Under the pieces are notes generated by a model. That model did not search any database, had not been told where the DNA came from, and saw only the letters and a program-made list of their open reading frames with translations. This document shows positions 17,136-24,065 of a DNA stretch of 64,000 nucleotides, in pieces (the stretch's first letter is position 1; each line of letters begins with the position of its first letter). The position numbers and the translations under genes were made by a program. The stretch is from NCBI GenBank assembly GCA_019638455.1, contig JAHBTU010000001.1, positions 759,501 through 823,500 on the forward strand, read 5' to 3'. This DNA comes from Saprospiraceae bacterium (GTDB lineage Bacteria; Bacteroidota; Bacteroidia; Chitinophagales; Saprospiraceae).

Positions 17136-17912
17136 TCACACGCCGTACAATACAATTTGGTTGCCCTGACGGCTCCATGTGCCGGATTGGCCTGAAGCGC
17201 CGTTGCTGCTCATGCCGCCGCTCATGCCGCCGCCGATACTGCTGCCGACCCCACCGGGGTTCAACAGTCCGGGCGCGTGTTTCACGGCTGCCTGTTTGAT
17301 AGACTTGGAGACGATTGCTTTGGGAGAGCCTCCTTTGGGTGCGTTTTTCACCGTGTTGCGAGTGGAAGCTGCGGCGAGGCGCACAAAACGGCGGGCCACT
17401 TCGAATTCGAGGTCTTCGTTGCTCATGCCTCCTGGTTGAATTTCAAACAGATTGGATGCCATACTGCCAAGTTTACCGCCAATCGCGCCGCCCAATGGGC
17501 CGCCGAAGAAACTGCCCGCGACTTTGCCGGCGATGGGCAAACCTACTTTGGCCACCGATTTCAGGCCGCCAACGAGCGAACGCCCGATGCCTGATTTGGC
17601 AAATTTGGAAAGGCCACCCCCGACTTTTCTGACCAATTTGCCTAGGAATTGCTCGAGCTCTTGTTCGTTGCTCACAGCGAGCAACTCGGCAGCGAGCTCA
17701 TATTCCATCTGCTCGCCCAACAATTCATACTCGCCTTCGCCCTCCCATTCCCATTCACCCTCGCCTTCCCACTCGCCTTCCCATTCGCCTTCCCATTCAT
17801 AGGCATATTCCCATTCGCCTTCACCTTCGCCCTCATACCCAAATTCGCCTTCGTTGAGGAAACCATATTCTTGATTGAATTCCTCGTTCATGATTTTATC
17901 CATATCGTGCAT
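17136..17912 (-). CDS. Glu/Trp-rich glycine-zipper protein A
   Basis: A 258-aa product, first in the cluster. Residues about 15-62 are a low-complexity acidic repeat of E-G-E-W and E-G-E units containing six tryptophans (34, 40, 44, 48, 54, 56); the DNA below is a short-period repeat (about 17740-17830). Next are YELAAELLAVSNEQELEQFLGKLVRK (71-96), a Gly/Ala/Val-rich glycine-zipper stretch (about 106-155), a basic helical part and a Gly/Ser linker before the C-terminal GTWSRQGNQIVLYGV. All but the linker aligns with paralogue B. ATGs at 17912, 17903 and 17891 are possible starts. A sigma-54 promoter at 17990-18004 precedes it. The role is unknown: a structural, pore-forming or precursor-like protein are all possible. 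Confidence 0.88.
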   Translation of the reverse strand: MHDMDKIMNEEFNQEYGFLNEGEFGYEGEGEGEWEYAYEWEGEWEGEWEGEGEWEWEGEGEYELLGEQMEYELAAELLAVSNEQELEQFLGKLVRKVGGGLSKFAKSGIGRSLVGGLKSVAKVGLPIAGKVAGSFFGGPLGGAIGGKLGSMASNLFEIQPGGMSNEDLEFEVARRFVRLAAASTRNTVKNAPKGGSPKAIVSKSIKQAAVKHAPGLLNPGGVGSSIGGGMSGGMSSNGASGQSGTWSRQGNQIVLYGV

Positions 17913-17989
17913 GACTTAAGATTTAAAGTGTGAAAAAATGAGGTGGAACATTCCCCGTCGGGAAAAAATGTCATGACACCCCCATTTAG

Positions 17990-18004
17990 GCAAGCGATGT
18001 GCCA
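17990..18004 (-). promoter_or_regulatory. Sigma-54 (-24/-12) promoter of the accessory cluster
   Basis: Read on the minus strand the sequence is TGGCAC-ATCGC-TTGC, an exact fit to the -24 GG and -12 GC elements with correct spacing. Transcription would start near 17978, about 65 bases before the first ATG of protein A. No comparable match was noticed elsewhere in the window, and the convergent gene at the far end of the cluster encodes a sigma-54 activator. Confidence 0.82.
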
Positions 18005-18008
18005 TGTG

Positions 18009-18037
18009 CCAAAAAGAGGGGTTTTCGGCTCTTTTGG
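18009..18037. repeat. Imperfect inverted repeat next to the sigma-54 promoter
   Basis: CCAAAAAGAG and CTCTTTTGG face each other across about ten bases, with a one-base bulge. It sits just upstream of the -24 element, closer than normal activator sites, so it could be a second binding site or a chance palindrome. Confidence 0.4.
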
Positions 18038-18093
18038 CGAAAAAGTGTTCGGGATGGGTGGAATATGGGTGGGCGCGGGCGAAAAAAAATTCG

Positions 18094-18117
18094 CTCATCA
18101 AACATTATTTGGTTGAG
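18094..18117. promoter_or_regulatory. Candidate upstream activator palindrome
   Basis: CTCATCAAA and TTTGGTTGAG form an imperfect inverted repeat around CATTA. Its centre lies about 128 bases upstream of the predicted sigma-54 start point, which is the normal range for enhancer-binding proteins. The binding protein is presumably the product of 6978-8411; this is inference. Confidence 0.45.
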
Positions 18118-18183
18118 AAACATCAGAGAAATCCCATTTCCATCGTTCTTGTGCCGCATTTTCAAAAACTACTCGAACCCACC

Positions 18184-18999
18184 ATGCGATTTTTCATACT
18201 CGTTGCGGCGCTGCTTGCCGTTTTTTCTAAAAATATCATTGCTCAAAAGTTGGAACAAAAAGTCGTTAGCGGCATCGTGTTGCTCAACGACAAAACAGCA
18301 CCTGATGCCCAGAAGATATTGGCCGCGCTGAGAAAAGATTGGAAGTTGAAAACCGATTCGGTCAACGTGGGCGAGAAAACCGTCGTGTTTGTGGGGCCGG
18401 GTGCAGCCACCGTGATGGTGGCCTTTCTCGATTATCCGGCACCTGCTGCCGATGTCGCCACTGCCGCTCGTCTTTCTTGGTTGTGGAAATCTGGCGCCGA
18501 AGAGGCGCTTCGCCATCAGAGTCAAGTGCTTATTTCGGTCGTTGGCACCGAAAACAAGACATTGGATCTGTACAAGTTGTTTACTGCGGTCGTGGCGGGC
18601 GTGATGGAGCAGACCAATGCCTGTGGCGTGTACATGGCTGACCAATACCTGCTGCTGTCCAAAGGTTTCTATGTGGCTGCTGCGCAAAATATGCGCGACC
18701 ACCAGACCCTCCCGGTGTATTGTTGGGTATATTTTGGCATGAAGCAGGAAGGCGAGCAAAGTGGCGCCTTCACTTGGGGCTTGCAAGAACTCGGTTTCAC
18801 GGAAATGGAAATCGTCAATGCGCCACAATCTCTGTCGGAAGTACATTCTGTGCTTTATGACGCGGCGCAGACCGTGATACAATACAATCTAAAACTACAG
18901 GATGGCCAAAAATTCACCACCGTGGAAGGCCAAACGCTCACGGCCAAACGTTCCGTAGGCGCGTATCAAGAAGGCGATACCTTCAAACTTGGATATTGA
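18184..18999 (+). CDS. DUF4261 domain protein with signal peptide
   Basis: A 271-aa product. The start ATG at 18184 gives a classic signal peptide (MRFFILVAALLAVFSKNIIAQ); the frame is open upstream to 18004 but that part is unlike the family. The rest fits DUF4261: GIVLLNDKTAPD, DYPAPAADVATAARLSW, HQSQVLISVVG, a LYKLFTAVVAGVMEQTNACGVYM block, LPVYCWVYFG and FTWGLQELGFTEMEI. Family members I know are usually cytoplasmic, so predicted export is unusual. The gene is divergent from the accessory cluster and shares its 271-base promoter region. Function unknown. Confidence 0.82.
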   Translation: MRFFILVAALLAVFSKNIIAQKLEQKVVSGIVLLNDKTAPDAQKILAALRKDWKLKTDSVNVGEKTVVFVGPGAATVMVAFLDYPAPAADVATAARLSWLWKSGAEEALRHQSQVLISVVGTENKTLDLYKLFTAVVAGVMEQTNACGVYMADQYLLLSKGFYVAAAQNMRDHQTLPVYCWVYFGMKQEGEQSGAFTWGLQELGFTEMEIVNAPQSLSEVHSVLYDAAQTVIQYNLKLQDGQKFTTVEGQTLTAKRSVGAYQEGDTFKLGY

Positions 19000-19051
19000 T
19001 GTTGAGTTGGGAAAGAGGAGGCTCCTGAAAACTCGCAGGGCAAAAAGTGCT

Positions 19052-19903
19052 TCAATTGACTACCGTGACGTTCCCGTGAAATTGCTTTTGCCTGCCATCC
19101 TCATATTCCACAATAGCTGTCCACGGATACACCCCCGATTGGACGTATTTGCCTTGCCAGCGCCCATTCCAGCCCTTTATGGGGTCGTTGGGCGCAAAGT
19201 CGCGGCGCTCGAACACCAATCCTCCCCCCCGACTGAACACTTGCATCAGCACCACTCTCGTCACCCCTTCCCCTGAGAATATGGTGAAATAAGCATCTTG
19301 ATTGCTGCCGGGCTTGATGACATTTGGGAAAAAAAGGTTAGCTTTTTCTACCTGCACGGTTGCTTGGTCGCGGGCAAGGCAGCCGTAGGGAGTTCTGATT
19401 TCGACAGCAAAGGTGGTGGTTTCGTATATCCGGGTCATTTGTGTCAGCATATTCTGTTCTTGAAACAGATTCGGCGGGCGCCACTCAATGGCCGAAATGG
19501 GCGTGCTTTCTGGGGTGACAATCGCATTTAGTCTGAACGGCTCCCCCTCTGTCACCGTGTCGGCATCCGGTATCAAATAAACGCGCAACTCTTCAGGTTC
19601 CGGCACATTGACCAGCCATTCACGCACACAGTTGGAGGCATCGCGCACATAGAGCGTGTAAGTGCCTGGCCATAGATGGTCGAATGTCGGGTTGGTGCTA
19701 AAAGTTTGACCATCAAGAGAGTAAAAAAATGGTTTCTCGCCACCGTAAACGGTGTCTATGCGGACGATGCCATTGCGCAAACCATAACACTGCACAGAAC
19801 TGATTTTTAAGCCCACACTATCGGCGCAGGAGGCGTAGCCAGTGTGTTGGCACAATAAAAACAACGATGCGGCAGGGAACAGCCGGAATAAAAAATTGCT
19901 CAT
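19052..19903 (-). CDS. Secreted protein with one SprB-like repeat and T9SS type B domain
   Basis: A 283-aa product. The signal peptide (MSNFLFRLFPAASLFLLCQ...) is followed by one SprB-like repeat (VQCYGLRNGIVRI ... GGEKPFFYSLDG ... LYVRDASNCV), a strand-rich spacer with EWRPPN and YGCLARDQATV, and a C-terminal domain with FFPNVIKPGSNQDAYFTIF, VFSRGGGLVFERRDF, KGWNGRWQGK and SGVYPWTAIVEY. The last is the gliding-motility-associated type B sorting domain. It is therefore probably delivered to the cell surface by the type IX system. It is a short relative of the 3422-6838 product. The gene stands alone and converges with the DUF4261 gene. Confidence 0.85.
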   Translation of the reverse strand: MSNFLFRLFPAASLFLLCQHTGYASCADSVGLKISSVQCYGLRNGIVRIDTVYGGEKPFFYSLDGQTFSTNPTFDHLWPGTYTLYVRDASNCVREWLVNVPEPEELRVYLIPDADTVTEGEPFRLNAIVTPESTPISAIEWRPPNLFQEQNMLTQMTRIYETTTFAVEIRTPYGCLARDQATVQVEKANLFFPNVIKPGSNQDAYFTIFSGEGVTRVVLMQVFSRGGGLVFERRDFAPNDPIKGWNGRWQGKYVQSGVYPWTAIVEYEDGRQKQFHGNVTVVN

Positions 19904-19983
19904 GGCAGTAGTCAGATTAGAAATGCTCGGGTTTCGCGGCGAAAGGTATCAAAAAAGTATCTTCGATTTTGCCTTTGGCCCAT

Positions 19984-21066
19984 TCACGAAATCAACCTTG
20001 TCACCAACTGGTGAAAATGATGCACCCCCCGCTCCTGTTTTGGCGAAAAACGGCCATGCCGATAGAAGCGCGAGCGGGTGCCGATTTGCACTTGCTCCAC
20101 GACTGCCTCGTCTTCGCGCTCCACGAGATCAACATCGGCCCCAGCGCCCCGACCCAATTTTGAGGCATCCCAGACGTACGCACGAAAACTGACTTTGGTC
20201 AAATCCAACTGCAACGGTCGCACGATGTTGAGCGACAGCCCCCAGGGGTAAAAATTGAACATGATGTTGGGAAAAAGCCAAAAGTAGTAGCCCGCTATGA
20301 CTTGTCCGTAGTCCTCATGCCCGGCGGGAAGGTCGAAAACATCCTCGCCTCCTTTGGAAATCCCAACCTGCACATTGCTCCAATTGAACAATTCCGTGCG
20401 ATAGGCTCCCCAATCCAGCGAAGTGGCTAAACCCTTGTGAACGAACGGAATATGGAATCCTTCAAGGTAGTTGTCGCAATACAAAGCCCAATTTGCCTTC
20501 ACCAAATAGTCGCGCGAACGCGCCGCGTCGAATCGAAAATGCTCCACTGGCATAAACCCGATTTTGCGTTCCATGTCGGCAACCCAGTCCTCGAAAGGAA
20601 ATGCGGGCGCGAGCGAGGTGAACACAAACTGCCTCCATTGTCGCACAGGGATTTGAGTTAGATTGTCGTCGGCGCATGGAAAATTTTCCATCCCCTCGGT
20701 TTCGGGCATCGCGGCAAAATTTCCGTTCAAAAGAAAGCGCCGGCCATGATAACCACAGACGATGCCGCGCTCGAGTTTGCCCGGATGTTCCACCAAAATT
20801 TTCCCTCGGTGCGTGCAGACGTTTGACATACAGCGCAAGGTGTTGTCCGCGTCGCGCAACAACAGCAGCGGCTCCTCGATGAACTTGTCCATGAACTGAA
20901 ATGGCATTGCATCGAAAGGCAACTTCACGAGCTCTTCCGCGTGTGTGACCATTTGCCACGACCGGGCAAAAATCTGCTCCCGATAGGAGGCAAAACCTTC
21001 TGGCGAATTGTAAAACGCGCCGGGTAGGGTAGTGGCGCGACGAATATCAGGTTCTATTTGATACAT
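19984..21066 (-). CDS. Rieske non-haem iron oxygenase, alpha-subunit type
   Basis: A 360-aa aromatic-ring-hydroxylating-dioxygenase-like enzyme. The Rieske [2Fe-2S] ligands are C84-x-H86 (NVCTHRG) and C104-x2-H107 (VCGYHG). The mononuclear iron motif is DNYLEGFHIPFVH (about 198-210), with His-205 and His-210 and the bridging acidic residue at about 198. The ATG at 21066 precedes YQIEPDIRRATTLPG, the normal N-terminus; the frame is open to 21207 but the extension is unlike the family. No reductase or ferredoxin gene is adjacent. Related stand-alone proteins act on choline, carnitine or aromatic substrates; the substrate here cannot be told. Confidence 0.9.
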   Translation of the reverse strand: MYQIEPDIRRATTLPGAFYNSPEGFASYREQIFARSWQMVTHAEELVKLPFDAMPFQFMDKFIEEPLLLLRDADNTLRCMSNVCTHRGKILVEHPGKLERGIVCGYHGRRFLLNGNFAAMPETEGMENFPCADDNLTQIPVRQWRQFVFTSLAPAFPFEDWVADMERKIGFMPVEHFRFDAARSRDYLVKANWALYCDNYLEGFHIPFVHKGLATSLDWGAYRTELFNWSNVQVGISKGGEDVFDLPAGHEDYGQVIAGYYFWLFPNIMFNFYPWGLSLNIVRPLQLDLTKVSFRAYVWDASKLGRGAGADVDLVEREDEAVVEQVQIGTRSRFYRHGRFSPKQERGVHHFHQLVTRLIS

Positions 21067-21462
21067 GACAAATGACGGTTGAATCAGCAAGGCAGGGTTC
21101 GTCCGCAATTCCCGTGGACCGCTCGACGAAAAATTCTGGAAGCCAAAAGTAGTGTTAGAGTGTTCTTTTTTGGAAAAAAACAGGCTTCTTATGTCTCGTG
21201 TTGGCAAGTTTTTTTAGTATAATTGACGTTTCAACCCATTCAAAATCAAGAACATCAATCATGCTGGACTGAAAAATGTTGTCGAATCAAGGTGCGTTTT
21301 TCGCTACGTTTGCCGATGGCAAATCGCCCGAAAAGCAGGTGGGCGCACCCTCAATACCTCACGCCGTCAAGTTTTGGGCATGACTGCAAGCGCAATCCGC
21401 TTAAAATCATGGAGAGCAATCATGATGAACCTGACCAATCATGGCGAATCAAGGTGAACATT
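21067..21462. other. Divergent intergenic region with two dispersed-repeat copies
   Basis: 396 bases between the divergent Rieske and anmK genes. It holds a degenerate copy (21239-21293) and a full copy (21362-21455) of the dispersed repeat family in tandem; the full copy ends seven bases before the anmK ATG. No clear TAnnTTTG promoter was found. Open frames here continue anmK but are not like its family. Confidence 0.6.
21362..21455 (+). repeat. Dispersed intergenic repeat, full copy
   Basis: Contains the shared blocks AAGTTTTGGGCATG, CGCAATCCGC, AAAATCATGGAGAGCAATCATG and the terminal GCGAATCAAGGT, in the same order as 40831-40925 and, inverted, 42801-42898. A degenerate copy precedes it at 21239-21293. 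Confidence 0.8.
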
Positions 21463-22656
21463 ATGAAGCAGCACATTCGTCAACTCGCCGCCATCGCTCG
21501 CAAGCGTCGCCGACGCATCATCGGTCTCATGTCCGGCACCTCATTGGATGGGCTGGATGTCGCGCTGTGCGCATTTAGTGGTGCCGGACAACGCACGCGC
21601 GTGAAGGTCGAGCGATTCAGGACCGTGCCTTACGACGGACATTTCAAGGCGGAAATACGACGGGTCTTTGCCCAAAAAGAAATTGATTTTCAGCACCTCG
21701 TCTTGCTCAATGTGCTGGTGGCCGAACGCCACGCGAGCATCGTCAACCAATGCCTTTTGGAATGGGGCATTGCCGCCTCTGACGTGGATTTGGTAGCAAG
21801 TCATGGGCAAACGGTGTTTCACGCGCCCCGTGTGTTGCATGGCCTGCTCGATTACCCCAACGCGACTTTGCAAATTGGCGATGGCGACCATATCGCTCGT
21901 CGCACAGGCATTGTCACAATATCCGATTTCCGGCAAAAACACTTGGCAGCAGGTGGCGAAGGCGCTCCGCTTGCCCTCTATGGAGACTACTATTTGTTCT
22001 CAAAAAAAGGTGAAGAACGCTTTTTGCTCAATATCGGCGGCATCGCCAATTTCACTTATCTGCCTGCCGACGGCAACCCCGCAAAGGCTTTTGCAACGGA
22101 CACAGGCCCGGGCAACACACTTTTGGATGCCTTTGCTCGCGCTTTGTTCGATGTTCCTTTCGACGAGGAGGCACTCCTCGCCAAAGCAGGTCGGGTAGAT
22201 GAACGCTTGCTCGACATTTTTAAAACGGAGCCTTTTTTCGCCAAGCCTTTCCCCAAAACCACTGGTCCCGAACTTTTTTCCACTCGCTGGGTCGAGGCCG
22301 CCGTGCGCCAACTACCCAAGGGCAACCCCAACCCTTATGACTTGTTCGCTACGCTCACTCGCCTTACCGCCGACACTATCGCGGATGCTTTGAGCAGCGT
22401 CGCACACCAAGACGAACCGTCGCTCTATCTCAGCGGCGGCGGCGCTCACAATCCGTTGATTGTGCAATATCTGAAAAACAATCTCCGCGGTTGGAAGATT
22501 CGCCCGATGCGCGTGTTGGGCGTGGATGGCGACGCAAAGGAAGCGGTTCTTTTTGCGGTGTTGGCCAATGAGTCCGTGGCAGGCGAGGCGATGCAAGGCG
22601 CGGTGCTGGGCGGAGTGCCGTTGGTGGGAATGGGCAAAATATCGCTGCCGGGCTGA
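21463..22656 (+). CDS. anmK: Anhydro-N-acetylmuramic acid kinase
   Basis: Cleaves and phosphorylates 1,6-anhydro-MurNAc to MurNAc-6-phosphate in cytoplasmic cell-wall recycling. The 397-aa product has IIGLMSGTSLDGLDVAL at the N-terminus, VASHGQTVFHAP, LQIGDGDHIARRTG, LLNIGGIANFTYLP, ATDTGPGNTLLDA with the conserved nucleotide-binding residues, and a C-terminal LYLSGGGAHNP; all are AnmK signatures in order. The length is near the usual 370-390 aa plus a short basic N-terminal extension (MKQHIRQLAAIARKRRRR). The ATG at 21463 was chosen because upstream codons lie inside the dispersed repeat. No murQ or nag gene is adjacent. Confidence 0.94.
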   Translation: MKQHIRQLAAIARKRRRRIIGLMSGTSLDGLDVALCAFSGAGQRTRVKVERFRTVPYDGHFKAEIRRVFAQKEIDFQHLVLLNVLVAERHASIVNQCLLEWGIAASDVDLVASHGQTVFHAPRVLHGLLDYPNATLQIGDGDHIARRTGIVTISDFRQKHLAAGGEGAPLALYGDYYLFSKKGEERFLLNIGGIANFTYLPADGNPAKAFATDTGPGNTLLDAFARALFDVPFDEEALLAKAGRVDERLLDIFKTEPFFAKPFPKTTGPELFSTRWVEAAVRQLPKGNPNPYDLFATLTRLTADTIADALSSVAHQDEPSLYLSGGGAHNPLIVQYLKNNLRGWKIRPMRVLGVDGDAKEAVLFAVLANESVAGEAMQGAVLGGVPLVGMGKISLPG

Positions 22657-22719
22657 TGAGGGTTTGGGTGGTATTCCTATCTTCGCCATCCTGTCGTTAC
22701 TGAAAAAAATTCTGTTGAC

Positions 22720-23904
22720 ATGAAAACTCAACCTTACCTCGTCCCCTTTTTTGCGCTCATGCTGGTCGCTTGCCAATCGTCGCCAAATCAGGCAAGTCAA
22801 TCGGCACAGCAACCCACCGCTCCCGGCCAGCCTCAGCTCGTTGCGAAACAAAATGTGAAAACCCTCGACATCGGGTCGGATGCGCCAGACTTTAACCTGC
22901 CCGACGTGGATGGCCGATACTACACCTTGAAAGATTTCAAGGACGCGAAGGCTTTGGTGGTCGTTTTCACTTGCAATCACTGTCCTACCGCACAGGCTTA
23001 TGAAGACCGCGTCATCGCCCTGACGAACGACTACAAGGAAAAGGGCGTGGCGGTGGTCGCTATTTCGCCCAACAGTCCTTTGGGCCTGCTGCCGGAGGAG
23101 CTGGGGTACAGCGATTTGAACGACGACTATGAAGCGGGCAAGCTTCGCGCAGCGTACAAAAAATTCAATTTCCCCTATCTCTATGACGGCGACACCCACG
23201 CTGCCTCTTTGCAGTATGGCCCTGTTGCCACACCCCATGTTTTCATCTTTGATGCCGCGAAAAAACTGCGCTACACAGGTCGCCTCGACAAGTCCGAAAA
23301 ACCCGGCAGCGCCAATGCCGAAGATGCTCGTGCGGCGATTGATGCCATTCTTTCAGGCGGCACCATCGCAGACCCCGTCACGAAAACCTTTGGCTGCTCC
23401 ACCAAATGGGCTTGGAAGGCTGACCTTAAAGAAAAAGCCGAGCGCGACTGGGCCAAGCGCAAAGTGACGCTCAACAAGTTGGACGTGAAAGGTGTGCAGG
23501 CACTTTTAAAAAATGAGGATTCCAAAAAGTTGCGCCTCGTGAATGTGTGGGCCACTTGGTGCGGGCCTTGTGTGAGAGAATACCCGTCTTTCATCGAGAT
23601 ACAGCGGATGTATGGCGAGCGCGATTTTGAGTTTGTCTCCATCTCCGCCGACAAACCCGAACAGGAAGAAAAAGTGCTGGATTTTCTAAAAGGCAGACAG
23701 TCCGCGGTGACGAACTATCTTTTTTCCGAAAACGACAAGTATGCCCTCATCGAAGCAGTGGATAAAAATTGGAACGGCGCCTTGCCCTACACCCTTCTTG
23801 TAGAGCCCGGCGGCAAGGTGGTGTGGAGCTACCAAGGCGACGTGGATTTTCTCGAACTGAAACGAGCCATCGTCGAGCACCCGATGATGGGGCGGTATTA
23901 TTGA
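22720..23904 (+). CDS. Lipoprotein with two thioredoxin-like domains
   Basis: A 394-aa envelope protein. The lipobox MLVAC places the lipidated Cys at residue 18, followed by a Gln/Ser/Pro linker. Domain 1 (about 45-212) is an AhpC/redoxin-like fold with FTCNHCPTAQ (C85-x2-C88). Domain 2 (about 255-392) is a TlpA/ResA-like fold with WATWCGPC (C281, C284), FVSISAD and the cis-Pro loop ALPYTLLVEPGG. Single-domain CNHCP proteins and single TlpA proteins are common; a tandem fusion is less so. It is probably a periplasmic thiol-disulfide oxidoreductase involved in disulfide reduction or cytochrome assembly. It starts 63 bases after anmK on the same strand. Confidence 0.9.
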   Translation: MKTQPYLVPFFALMLVACQSSPNQASQSAQQPTAPGQPQLVAKQNVKTLDIGSDAPDFNLPDVDGRYYTLKDFKDAKALVVVFTCNHCPTAQAYEDRVIALTNDYKEKGVAVVAISPNSPLGLLPEELGYSDLNDDYEAGKLRAAYKKFNFPYLYDGDTHAASLQYGPVATPHVFIFDAAKKLRYTGRLDKSEKPGSANAEDARAAIDAILSGGTIADPVTKTFGCSTKWAWKADLKEKAERDWAKRKVTLNKLDVKGVQALLKNEDSKKLRLVNVWATWCGPCVREYPSFIEIQRMYGERDFEFVSISADKPEQEEKVLDFLKGRQSAVTNYLFSENDKYALIEAVDKNWNGALPYTLLVEPGGKVVWSYQGDVDFLELKRAIVEHPMMGRYY

Positions 23905-23967
23905 TTGTTTGAGGGCTTGCCCGGCTAGGCGGAGCGGACAGAGTTTGAGTAGTTTGAGAGTTGTTGA

Positions 23968-24038
23968 CAGGATTGACAAGATTTGTAGGTTTTTTCCCAA
24001 AAAAACGGGCACTAATCCTCTAAATCTTGTCAATCCTG
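23968..24038. terminator. Inverted repeat between convergent genes
   Basis: A perfect 17-bp inverted repeat: CAGGATTGACAAGATTT at 23968-23984 and its complement at 24022-24038, separated by about 37 bases. It lies between two convergent stop codons. The arm resembles, from memory, short repeats common in Bacteroidota intergenic DNA. It may act as a bidirectional terminator, though the loop is long. Confidence 0.5.
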
Positions 24039-24065
24039 CCAACATTTAAGCTTATGAGACGGCCT

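Noticed and set aside
17990..18037. Reading the cluster as an extracellular contractile injection or type VI locus
   Set aside because: No sheath, tube, baseplate, spike or ClpV-type gene is seen; only the Glu-rich proteins recall such neighbourhoods, from memory.
22312..23238. Minus-strand open frame of 308 codons
   Set aside because: Antisense to anmK and the thioredoxin-fold lipoprotein gene, both strongly supported.
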